Made by a program: the position numbers and the translations under genes
Shown here: piece by piece, positions 1 through 6,605 of the stretch
How the letters are laid out: the number at the start of each line of letters is the position of its first letter
Position numbering within the stretch: the first letter of the stretch is position 1
The notes under the pieces: generated by a model
What the model was told of the DNA's origin: nothing
Database searches by the model: none
What the model saw: the letters and a program-made list of their open reading frames with translations, nothing else
Source: Candidatus Aminicenantota bacterium
Lineage (GTDB): Bacteria; Acidobacteriota; Aminicenantia; Aminicenantales; Aminicenantaceae
Direction of reading: 5' to 3'
Length of the DNA: 9,237 nucleotides
Assembly: GCA_016926925.1 (NCBI GenBank)
Contig: JAFGNQ010000424.1
Coordinates: forward strand, 1-9,237

Positions 1-1
1 G

Positions 2-49
2 ATTCGGACGCTGTTTTGTAGTTTAAAACGTCTTCGTGAGAAGGAATAA
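2..49 (+). CDS. Possible C-terminal end of an upstream gene (partial)
   Basis: An open frame enters from the left edge and ends with TAA at 47-49. It gives 15 residues, IRTLFCSLKRLREKE, a basic tail. The tail loosely resembles the end of sigma-70 region 4 in ECF sigma factors (a V/I-R-T-L... then K-R-L-R-E pattern), but it is one residue short against that pattern and far too short to assign. The strong terminator 30 bp downstream shows that a + strand transcript ends here, which supports some gene arriving from the left. The other two frames close at 21 and 26 and cannot be excluded as the true end. Confidence 0.3.
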   Translation: MRTLFCSLKRLREKE

Positions 50-58
50 CTCTCACGA
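34..58 (+). repeat. 8-bp inverted repeat (stem-loop) at the end of the upstream unit
   Basis: TCGTGAGA (34-41) and TCTCACGA (51-58) are perfect reverse complements around a 9-nt loop that contains the TAA at 47-49. No T-run follows, so it is not a terminator by itself. It may be a 3'-end stabilising hairpin just ahead of the terminator at 79-126. Confidence 0.45.
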
Positions 59-78
59 CTACAGCTGACTGAACATAC

Positions 79-126
79 AGAGGCTGTTTGAGATTCTTCG
101 GAATCTCGGGCAGCCTCTTTTTTTTT
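79..126 (+). terminator. Strong intrinsic terminator with UUCG tetraloop
   Basis: The arms 79-96 and 101-118 form an 18-bp stem: 8 Watson-Crick pairs at the base (AGAGGCTG/CAGCCTCT), three consecutive T-G wobbles (87-89 with 108-110), then GAGATTC/GAATCTC. The loop is TTCG closed by C-G, the exceptionally stable cUUCGg form. An unbroken T-run covers 118-126. This is a textbook rho-independent terminator for + strand transcription from the left. It insulates the receptor gene from its upstream neighbour. Confidence 0.93.
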
Positions 127-393
127 GGAAAGGAATTTTTCGAAAAGACAAGCAGATAAAATGCGTCTCAAATTCTTTAAGCAGGGATTGCATGAATAGA
201 AGACATCAAGGAGGTGCGGGAAGGATAGAGAAAACATACGGATATTGTTTTGGAGTATGCCTTTTTGTCGTTTATTGCAGCCGACATACCTTATGTGCGA
301 ACACAGTCAGCCTGCCGGAATTAAGGCAGACTCTGAGGGATACTGTTTTTTTAAGTTCAACGCTTGATTGAAAAAAAACATGGAGGAAATTGA
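127..393. other. Leader/promoter region of the receptor gene, no convincing gene
   Basis: This stretch lies between the upstream terminator and the receptor start. It contains a 10-bp palindrome TTTTCGAAAA (137-146), a short inverted repeat ACATA/TATGT (284-296) and CTGCC/GGCAG (313-317 and 326-330). No clear -35/-10 pair with normal spacing was found, although GATAAAAT at 155-162 could be a -10 element. An ATG at 192 opens 59 codons ending at 371 with a Cys-rich hydrophobic middle. Only about a third of its codons end in G or C and it has no good Shine-Dalgarno, so it is not called as a gene. The receptor's promoter must lie here, since a terminator sits upstream. Confidence 0.6.
382..386 (+). 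promoter_or_regulatory. Shine-Dalgarno deciding the GTG start of the receptor
   Basis: GGAGG lies 7 nt before the GTG at 394. The first in-frame ATG is at 421 and would remove the charged start of the signal peptide, so the GTG is the better start. Confidence 0.8.
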
Positions 394-3300
394 GTGAAAA
401 TTAAGAAAATCTCAATTTTTATGTTCGCTGTCTTTGTGTTTTCCTCCCTTTCTTTAGCCCAGGTCGGGGATTTAGGCACATTTATCGGGACCGTTTCGGA
501 CCAGGAAGGCCTGCCTCTACCCGGTGTTGAAGTGACGGCTCGGAATATCCAAACAGGGTTGACTCAAAGCACGGTCACCAACGAAAGCGGCCGATACCGT
601 CTTGAAAGACTTCCCCGCGGCTTCTATGAGCTGACAGCAGCTCTGCAGGGTTTCAAGACAACGATCCGCAAAGGGCTGGAGCTCTTCGGAGGAGCACAGA
701 CAACGATTAATCTGGAATTGGAAATGGGACGGTTGGAAGAAGAAGTCACGGTCATCGGTGTGACTCCGATCGTCGAAACCACCCGTTCCGAAGTCTCTAC
801 GGTTATGACCGAAAAGGAGCTTTTAAGTTACCCGCAGCAGAACCGCAACTACCTGAATTTGATGCAGTATGCTCCGGGAACGCAGCCGGATGCGCCGATG
901 ACGAGTGCCACGGGAACAGGGTTCGCAGTCAACGGCATGAGGGGCGAGTCCAACAACTACATGCTGGATGGTCTGAACAACAATGACATGACCGACAACA
1001 CCATGGACACCACCCTGCTTCCCCCTGAAGCGATTCAGGAATTCCGGCTCGTGACCAACAACTTCAACGCCGAATACGGCCGGAATTCGGGGGGAATCCT
1101 GAATGTGGTCATGAAATCCGGAACCAACGAACTTCACGGGAGTGCTTGGGGATTCTTCCGCGGGGACAGCGGGTTTTTCCGTTCGACGGATTGGCTGACG
1201 GGAGAGAGGGAGCCTTACAAGAGATACCAGTACGGCGCCACAGTCGGAGGGCCCATCATCAAGGATAAGACTTTCTTCTTCGCCACTTTCGAAGGCATTA
1301 GTCAGGAGATCGACCAGGTCCAGGCACAGTTCTTCCTGACTCCCCAGGCTCTGGCAACGGCAACCGGAGCGTCCAGACAATTCTTCGACAAATACGGATC
1401 CGCCTACCCAACCCCCACCTATGACTTCAGAGACATCAACGACGACGGCGTTCCGGATTACGGAAGAGCTGCTTTGACCTACACCGACAATTTCAAAGGT
1501 TACATGGGAGGAATCAAGATAGATCACATTTTCAACGAGAAGGACCGGGTGGCATTCCGCTGGATGTACAATTACCGTGAAAACAGGAGCGGCTACGGCT
1601 ATCAAGGCTACTACTGGGTGCCGGGAGAGCAGCTCGTCCAGCCTTTCAAATATCATACGGGCGGCCTGACCTGGCTCCATATCTTCAGCCCGACTTCGTA
1701 CAACGAAATCAGGCTGGGTTACCACAGGGATAAATGGGAGTGGAAAGATCAGGACCCGACCATCGCCTATTTCTATTTTGCGGATGGCCTTTTTGGATTC
1801 GGTGACCCAGGCTATCCCATGCTCCAGGTCAACAACACGTATCAGCTCTCCGACGTGCTGAACATCCAGGCCAAGGACCACAACTTGAAGTTCGGTGCCG
1901 AATTCCGGTATTGGCGCGTCACATCTTCTTTCGATGCCTATGTCAACGGCTATTACATATTTGATGACGGCCTGGCGTTTCTACGGAACGATCCGGCTTC
2001 CTATCTGGTTCTCGGTGCGGATCCTCCGGACAATCCAGCTAATCCTTACGAGCCGAGCGGGGACCTTACGGACCCGAACGCATGGGGAACCGGATTCGGT
2101 CTTACCGAGAGAAAATGGCGAGGCTACGAAATCGGCCTCTTTGCCCAGGATGACTGGAGAGTCAGCGACAGATTGACGGTTTCCTATGGATTGCGATGGG
2201 AGTTCTACTCGGTACCCGAGGAATATTCCGGCGTCGGTATCAACCAGCCGGCCTTCGGAACCGAGCAAGGCTTTCTGAGCGGCGAGCTCATCGAAGGAGA
2301 ATGGAACGAAGAAGGTATCCGTTACACCATATTCGACGGACGCCAGTTGATGGACAAGGGCCTATGGAACAACTACTACGGCAATTTTGCGCCCAAAGTG
2401 AGCTTTGCCTATGACCTCACCGGTGACGGTAAAACGTCCTTGAGAGGCGGCTACGGAATCTCATACGACCGGCAGATGAACAGGTCCTACGAGAACGACC
2501 GGTTCAACTATCCCGACTTTGCCTTTAATGGATTCACGGGTAGTCCTTGGGGTGGACCCGTGGATTTCTATGCTCAATTGGGTGGCGCTTCCGTGCCTGT
2601 TGAGGCGGCAGGAGCGGTCCGTGTTTCCTTGAGATGGATGGATCCCAATCTGAAGCCGCAGATGGCCCACAACTGGATGATCGGTATCCAGCGTGAACTG
2701 GGTCCGAACTTCAGTGTGGAAGTGGACTACACGGGGTCTTCCGGACGAAGGATCGGCGGCATCATGAGGCTCAACAGGTTTACCGGTGACGGTGCGGACG
2801 GAGTTTACGACGGGATTAACGCCTATATCAGCCCCCGTGACGGGAACTTCCGGACGAACAGCTTCTATTCCAACTACCATGCCGGTCAAATCGTCCTGAA
2901 CAAAAGATTTTCCAGCGGTTGGTCCTGGTATACGGCCTACACGTTCGGCTATGCCAAAGATCTTTCCTCGAGTTATCAAGGAATCGTGCTGGGCCAGGCC
3001 GTCGAGAAAGAGCTCTGGGATACGGATTACGGCTATGCCGCTTACGACCACAGACACCGTGTCGTCGGCGGTTTCGTCTACGAGCTGCCGTTCTTCAGAG
3101 GATCCGAAAACAGTTTCTTGCGGAATATTCTGGGCGGATGGCAGCTGGGCCTCTCCTATCACTGGACCTCAGGACGGCGTTTTGACATTTTCACTCCCGC
3201 CGGTCCGGCCTTCGATTTCAATTTGGATGCTCAATGGGGAGCCGACAGGCCTGTATGGCTGGGTGGAGCCGATTACAACGAAGCCATCAAGTGGGAACAG

Positions 3301-3648
3301 GGACGACCGGTAATCGACGCAACGCTGTTCGCCGATCCCGAACCTCCTGCCAGCGAAGGGGATCTGAGCTACTACGACCAGAACATCATCCCCAGAAACG
3401 CCTTCACATGGTATCCGACCTACAACATCGATATCTCGCTCCAGAAGAACTTCGCCATCCCCATGGGAGGCAGAGACGTCAACCTCCAGTTGATCCTGGA
3501 TGTGTTCAACCTGTTCAAGAATCAGTTCTGGATTTGGCCCGGCTCCGCATCCTACACAATAAATTCTTACGGCTCGAGCTCCTTCGGTGAAATCCCGAGG
3601 AAAATCGGAGAAAGAATAGCACAGATATCGCTGCGCGTTATGTTCTAA
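394..3648 (+). CDS. TonB-dependent outer-membrane receptor, Oar-like, with carboxypeptidase-regulatory-like domain
   Basis: This 1084-residue protein has the build of an outer-membrane receptor that imports a ligand using TonB energy. Residues 1-22 are a signal peptide (basic start, hydrophobic core, ending SLSLAQ). Residues about 27-111 are a carboxypeptidase-regulatory-like beta-sandwich (GTVSDQEGLPLPGVEVTARN, then ESGRYRLERLPRGFYEL). EEEVTVIG at 115-122 resembles a TonB box. The plug spans roughly 125-245 and includes YMLDGLNNND and NAEYGRNSGGILNVVMKSG. The rest is an aromatic-rich beta-barrel ending in the terminal Phe usual for outer-membrane proteins (ISLRVMF). Length and order fit the Oar-like receptors common in Acidobacteriota and myxobacteria. 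A D/N-rich loop DINDDGVPD (347-355) may bind calcium. The gene is monocistronic, with terminators on both sides. The ligand cannot be read from sequence; the downstream amidohydrolases make a peptide-like ligand possible. Confidence 0.93.
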   Translation: MKIKKISIFMFAVFVFSSLSLAQVGDLGTFIGTVSDQEGLPLPGVEVTARNIQTGLTQSTVTNESGRYRLERLPRGFYELTAALQGFKTTIRKGLELFGGAQTTINLELEMGRLEEEVTVIGVTPIVETTRSEVSTVMTEKELLSYPQQNRNYLNLMQYAPGTQPDAPMTSATGTGFAVNGMRGESNNYMLDGLNNNDMTDNTMDTTLLPPEAIQEFRLVTNNFNAEYGRNSGGILNVVMKSGTNELHGSAWGFFRGDSGFFRSTDWLTGEREPYKRYQYGATVGGPIIKDKTFFFATFEGISQEIDQVQAQFFLTPQALATATGASRQFFDKYGSAYPTPTYDFRDINDDGVPDYGRAALTYTDNFKGYMGGIKIDHIFNEKDRVAFRWMYNYRENRSGYGYQGYYWVPGEQLVQPFKYHTGGLTWLHIFSPTSYNEIRLGYHRDKWEWKDQDPTIAYFYFADGLFGFGDPGYPMLQVNNTYQLSDVLNIQAKDHNLKFGAEFRYWRVTSSFDAYVNGYYIFDDGLAFLRNDPASYLVLGADPPDNPANPYEPSGDLTDPNAWGTGFGLTERKWRGYEIGLFAQDDWRVSDRLTVSYGLRWEFYSVPEEYSGVGINQPAFGTEQGFLSGELIEGEWNEEGIRYTIFDGRQLMDKGLWNNYYGNFAPKVSFAYDLTGDGKTSLRGGYGISYDRQMNRSYENDRFNYPDFAFNGFTGSPWGGPVDFYAQLGGASVPVEAAGAVRVSLRWMDPNLKPQMAHNWMIGIQRELGPNFSVEVDYTGSSGRRIGGIMRLNRFTGDGADGVYDGINAYISPRDGNFRTNSFYSNYHAGQIVLNKRFSSGWSWYTAYTFGYAKDLSSSYQGIVLGQAVEKELWDTDYGYAAYDHRHRVVGGFVYELPFFRGSENSFLRNILGGWQLGLSYHWTSGRRFDIFTPAGPAFDFNLDAQWGADRPVWLGGADYNEAIKWEQGRPVIDATLFADPEPPASEGDLSYYDQNIIPRNAFTWYPTYNIDISLQKNFAIPMGGRDVNLQLILDVFNLFKNQFWIWPGSASYTINSYGSSSFGEIPRKIGERIAQISLRVMF

Positions 3649-3669
3649 GCGGTAATTCCAAGCACATTC

Positions 3670-3716
3670 ACAAGTCCCGCCCCTTGACCGGGGGCGGGAC
3701 TTGTTCCTCCTTTTTC
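3670..3716 (+). terminator. Intrinsic terminator of the receptor gene
   Basis: A perfect 14-bp stem is formed by ACAAGTCCCGCCCC (3670-3683) and its reverse complement (3691-3704) around a 7-nt loop. It starts 22 bp after the receptor stop. A pyrimidine-rich tail with a T5 run at 3711-3715 follows. The minus-strand side has no T-run, so it acts mainly on + strand transcripts. Confidence 0.9.
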
Positions 3717-3724
3717 TTCCCTTC

Positions 3725-3769
3725 TTGACCGCCTTTGCATGTTGTGTTAAATAACATCTATTATACAAT
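3725..3769 (+). promoter_or_regulatory. AT-rich promoter-like region for the amidohydrolase pair
   Basis: Two overlapping sigma70-like candidates are visible: TTGACC (3725-3730) with TTAAAT (3747-3752), spacer 16; and TTGTGT (3742-3747) with TACAAT (3764-3769), spacer 16. Neither is a full consensus match. The location between a strong terminator and the next start makes a promoter here likely. Confidence 0.4.
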
Positions 3770-3795
3770 TCTATAAATCTCGAAAGGAGGAGTGA

Positions 3796-5064
3796 ATGAG
3801 AAGGATGTTGTTCGTAGCGTGCCTCACAATCGTTTTTCTTTCATCGGCGGCTGTGGGTCAGGACCTGGCTCTCAAGGGTGGAACAGTGATAACCATTTCC
3901 AAGGGAGTCATCGAAAACGGAACGGTTGTCATCCGGAACGGAAAGATCGCCGCTGTAGGTAAAGATGTGGCGCTTCCTGCGGGTATCAAGGTCATCGACT
4001 GTTCAGGTAAATTCGTGATGCCCGGGCTCATAGACAGCCACTCCCATATTGCATTCGATTTTGGAGATGTCAACGAGTTGACGGACCCGGTGACGCCTCA
4101 AGTCTGGATGAAGGAAGCATTAGATCCCGAGGATCATCACATTCTGACGACCCTTGCCGGCGGTGTTACCACAACCAAGACCATGCACGGAAGTGCCAAC
4201 GTGATCGGCGGAGTGAACGTCACCATCAAGCTCAAGTACAACGCTCTGCCAGAAGAATTGATCGTCAAGGGCGCCAGACACCAGTTGAAGCTGGCGCTCG
4301 GAGAAAATCCCAAGCGATTCTATGGACAGCAGCAGGGCCGTATGCCTTCGACACGCATGGGGAATGCCTACGTGATGCGTAAAGCGTTTATCGAAGCCCA
4401 GGAGTATAAAGCGCAGTGGGACAAGTACGAAAAAGATAAAGTCGAAGGGAAAAAGGATCTGACTCCTCCCAAAAAAGACCTCAAGATGGAAACCTTGAAA
4501 ATGGTTTTAGAAAAGGATCTGAGCATCGACTGCCACACCTACCGTGCTGATGAGATCGTCTGGATCATCCATTTCTGCAGGGAATTCGATATCGTTCTCA
4601 AACAGTTGAGCCACTGTGTGGACGGCTATAAGGTGGCCGATGTCATGGCCGAAGCCGGGGTTTCTTTCGGCGGTTGGGTCGACTGGTGGGGCTTCAAAGA
4701 AGAGAGTTATGACGGATGCCCATACGGTTTCAAGATCATGTATGACGCCGGCACGAACATCGCCATCAATTCCGACAGCGCGGACGAGGGGCGCTATCTC
4801 TTCCGGAATGCGGCCAAAGTGTTGAAATACAACGATATCCCCGAAGAAGAGGTCCTCAAGATGATCACCATCAATCCGGCCAAGACCCTCGAGCTGGAGG
4901 ACCGCATCGGAAGCCTGGAAGTCGGCAAAGATGGTGATATCGCCGTCTTCTCGAAGCATCCTCTGGATTCCACTACCAAGTGTCTGCTGACCATCATCGA
5001 AGGCAAGGTCTATTTCGATTATGCAAAAGACAGCATGACGGCAGAAGGAGGAACTCATGAATAA
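3796..5064 (+). CDS. Secreted metal-dependent amidohydrolase (imidazolonepropionase/prolidase-like), catalytic set intact
   Basis: This 422-residue protein is an amidohydrolase-superfamily enzyme, expected to hydrolyse an amide or peptide-type bond in the periplasm or outside the cell. Residues 1-21 form a signal peptide. The N-terminal half of the flanking beta-sandwich (ENGTVVIRNGKIAAVG) precedes the TIM barrel. The metal and catalytic residues are visible: HxH at His82/His84 (PGLIDSHSH), His247 (IDCHTYRADEI), His273 (LSHCVDGYKVAD) and Asp327 (INSDSAD). Lys165 (QLKLALGENPKR) could be the bridging lysine of binuclear members. The closing ITINPAKTLELEDRIGSLEVGKDGDIAVF is typical of the group. 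A charged Lys/Glu/Asp-rich insert lies near 205-235. The start is fixed by AAAGGAGG at 3783-3790, 5 nt upstream. Its 3' end overlaps the next gene by 8 bp. Known relatives include prolidases, Lys/Arg carboxypeptidases and imidazolonepropionase; the substrate is not assignable here. Confidence 0.88.
   Translation: MRRMLFVACLTIVFLSSAAVGQDLALKGGTVITISKGVIENGTVVIRNGKIAAVGKDVALPAGIKVIDCSGKFVMPGLIDSHSHIAFDFGDVNELTDPVTPQVWMKEALDPEDHHILTTLAGGVTTTKTMHGSANVIGGVNVTIKLKYNALPEELIVKGARHQLKLALGENPKRFYGQQQGRMPSTRMGNAYVMRKAFIEAQEYKAQWDKYEKDKVEGKKDLTPPKKDLKMETLKMVLEKDLSIDCHTYRADEIVWIIHFCREFDIVLKQLSHCVDGYKVADVMAEAGVSFGGWVDWWGFKEESYDGCPYGFKIMYDAGTNIAINSDSADEGRYLFRNAAKVLKYNDIPEEEVLKMITINPAKTLELEDRIGSLEVGKDGDIAVFSKHPLDSTTKCLLTIIEGKVYFDYAKDSMTAEGGTHE
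5045..5051 (+). promoter_or_regulatory. Shine-Dalgarno of the second amidohydrolase, inside the first gene
   Basis: AAGGAGG lies within the last codons of the upstream gene, 5 nt before ATG 5057. With the 8-bp gene overlap it points to translational coupling and a fixed stoichiometry of the two products. Confidence 0.8.
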
Positions 5065-6382
5065 GAGAACTCGATTTGTCACAGCTTTTGTCCTCTTCGT
5101 TTTGGTTGCCCTTGCTGCACAGGCAGGGGAGACCATTCTGATTGTGAACGGAAACATCGTTCCCGTAGTCGGGAAGCCGATCACTAAAGGATGTTTGCTC
5201 ATTAAAGACGGGAAGATCGTGAAAATCGCTGCGGATATCGAAGCCCCCTCCGATGCGACTGTCATCGATGCCGAAGGCAAGATCGTTTTTCCCGGTATCG
5301 TTGCCCTTATGACGGGCATCGGTGTGACGGGCTATCCGGGTGCCGGGAACGACGTGGATGAAGTGGGGGCGACAACACCTTATGCGGATCCTTACGACGC
5401 CATCAACCCGGAAGATCCTACCATAGAGGTCACGCGTTTGGGGGGAGTGACCACGGTCATGACCATCAGCGGGACCATGAATGTCATCAACGGCAAGTCC
5501 GTTGTGCTCAACCTGGAAGGCGATCTGGCCGAGAACATGGTTATCCAGAGAGATGCTGCCCAGATCTTCAACCTGGATGCCAAAGGGCAATCCATGTTCG
5601 GTCCGAAAAGACCGGGAAATTATCCCTCGACGCATATGGGGATTGTGGCCTTGATCAGGGATAAGCTCAACCAAGCAAAACTCCAGGCTGCTAAGCTGGC
5701 GGCAAAAGAAAAAAAGAGCGAGGAAAAAGAAGCGAAGGAAGCCATGCCTTCCAAAAGAGATCTGGGCATGGAAGCCCTGGTTGAAGTCGTGCAGGGGAAA
5801 ATCCCCGTCGTCTTCATCACAAGCAATGAAGTGAGTGTTCGGAACGCCTTGAGGCTCATCGAAGAATACAACCTTAAAGGCATCATCAGTGCCCGCGCCG
5901 GAGTTTTGAAGTACGCCGATCAACTGGCAGCCAAGAAGATTCCCGTGATTTGGGCGGGAACAACAACGATTCCCGACCGCTGGGAACCCTATGACCTGAA
6001 CTATCGAACAGCATCTATTCTGGCGAAGAAAGGGGTCCTGTTCTGTTTTGATATGCTGGGTTTCGGCGTGAATTCCCACAATGTCCGGAACGAACCGGTC
6101 CCGGCGAGCATCTCGGTCGCCCACGGCCTTTCGGAAGAAGAGGCGCTCAAGGCTCTGACCATCAACCCGGCGAGAATGATAGGAATTGATGACATGGTCG
6201 GATCGCTGGAAACGGGCAAAGTGGCGAATCTCGCCATTTGGAGCGGCAGCCCCGTTCAATTGAGTTCCCGCGTTCAAAAAGTGATTATCAACGGCAAGGT
6301 CATTCCCATGACCAGCCTTCAGACCCGTCTTAGAGACAAATTCGAAAAGATCGTGCGGGAAAGGATGGCCAGGAAAAAGTAG
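5057..6382 (+). CDS. Secreted amidohydrolase-fold protein, probable pseudoenzyme
   Basis: This 441-residue paralogue of the preceding protein has a signal peptide (1-23, ending AAQA before GE) and the same domain order: sandwich strand KGCLLIKDGKIVKIAADIEAP, barrel, PSTHMG matching PSTRMG of its neighbour, and the C-terminal LTINPARMIGIDDMVGSLETGK. The catalytic residues are gone. The HxH position reads PGIVALMTG, with Met85 and Gly87 in place of the two histidines. The third His position reads VVFITSNE (Ile254 or Thr255). The fourth falls in SARAG (278-282), and the barrel-end Asp is replaced in the DMLGFG segment. A Lys/Glu/Ala-rich helix (about 204-232) may form a coiled coil. The frame is intact with strong coding character, so this is a conserved non-catalytic protein rather than a decaying gene. 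It may be a partner or regulatory subunit of the active enzyme. Binding of metal by other residues cannot be excluded. Confidence 0.85.
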   Translation: MNKRTRFVTAFVLFVLVALAAQAGETILIVNGNIVPVVGKPITKGCLLIKDGKIVKIAADIEAPSDATVIDAEGKIVFPGIVALMTGIGVTGYPGAGNDVDEVGATTPYADPYDAINPEDPTIEVTRLGGVTTVMTISGTMNVINGKSVVLNLEGDLAENMVIQRDAAQIFNLDAKGQSMFGPKRPGNYPSTHMGIVALIRDKLNQAKLQAAKLAAKEKKSEEKEAKEAMPSKRDLGMEALVEVVQGKIPVVFITSNEVSVRNALRLIEEYNLKGIISARAGVLKYADQLAAKKIPVIWAGTTTIPDRWEPYDLNYRTASILAKKGVLFCFDMLGFGVNSHNVRNEPVPASISVAHGLSEEEALKALTINPARMIGIDDMVGSLETGKVANLAIWSGSPVQLSSRVQKVIINGKVIPMTSLQTRLRDKFEKIVRERMARKK

Positions 6383-6516
6383 CTCTGATTTTTTTTGGAA
6401 CCGTTAAGAGGTTCGACTCATTTTATAAATAAGTAAAGCTGAATAAAACAGGCTTGATGTCTGTTCGTGTTATCGACCGTTCTGCAACGTCAGTTCGGGA
6501 AGTGAGGTTTTATTCG
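6383..6516 (+). other. Intergenic segment after the amidohydrolase pair
   Basis: A T8 run (6389-6396) precedes a 5-bp hairpin GAACC/GGTTC (6398-6402 and 6410-6414), and AACAGGC/GTCTGTT (6447-6453 and 6459-6465) forms a second small stem with one G-T pair. Neither hairpin is followed by a T-run, so neither is a good terminator. No coding frame is visible. Confidence 0.5.
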
Positions 6517-6546
6517 ATGCGCGGATTTGGCGCATATTTTTATCTT
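6517..6546 (+). terminator. Probable terminator of the amidohydrolase pair
   Basis: ATGCGC (6517-6522) and GCGCAT (6530-6535) form a perfect 6-bp stem with a 7-nt loop, followed by ATTTTTATCTT. The stem is short but GC-rich and sits just upstream of the next promoter. Its right arm is shared with the left arm of the long inverted repeat at 6524-6572, so the two structures exclude one another. Confidence 0.5.
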
Positions 6547-6572
6547 AGCATTTGAACGAAGAGCGCCAAATC
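6524..6572. repeat. 10-bp inverted repeat framing the TPR-gene promoter (possible operator)
   Basis: GATTTGGCGC (6524-6533) and GCGCCAAATC (6563-6572) are perfect reverse complements separated by 29 bp. The left copy lies upstream of the -35 hexamer and the right copy lies inside the -35/-10 spacer, a placement expected for a repressor with two half-sites. The copies are 39 bp apart start to start, close to four helical turns. No regulator gene is visible in the window. Confidence 0.55.
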
Positions 6573-6581
6573 TTATATAAT
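6552..6581 (+). promoter_or_regulatory. Sigma70-type promoter of the TPR/GWxTD unit
   Basis: The -35 hexamer is TTGAAC (6552-6557). The -10 hexamer is a perfect TATAAT (6576-6581). The spacer is 18 bp. Transcription would begin near 6588, leaving a leader of about 18 nt with AGGA (6595-6598) before ATG 6606. It is the best promoter match seen in the window. Confidence 0.7.
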
Positions 6582-6605
6582 TGACTTGAGAGACAGGATA
6601 GAGCC

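Noticed and set aside
192..371. 59-codon open frame with a Cys-rich hydrophobic centre ahead of the receptor
   Set aside because: By hand count about 21 of 59 codons end in G or C, unlike the neighbouring genes. The only upstream purine stretch is a weak AGGG, and the sequence resembles no known small protein. Kept as a possibility under the leader region.
380..397. Five-codon ATG frame (MEEIE) overlapping the receptor GTG as GTGA
   Set aside because: Its ATG directly abuts the receptor Shine-Dalgarno and has none of its own. Such a frame arises easily by chance.
823..1881. 352-codon minus-strand open frame opposite the receptor
   Set aside because: It lies entirely antisense to a well-supported receptor gene. 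Its product has no recognisable domain, and long antisense frames are expected from the codon usage of the + strand gene.
4994..6277. 427-codon minus-strand open frame opposite the second amidohydrolase
   Set aside because: Antisense shadow of a clear gene. It is His/Arg-rich with no coherent domain and no supporting promoter or ribosome site.
6389..6414. T8 run plus 5-bp hairpin as a terminator for the amidohydrolase pair
   Set aside because: The T-run precedes the hairpin on the + strand, the wrong order, and on the minus strand it becomes an A-run. The hairpin at 6517-6535 is the better candidate.
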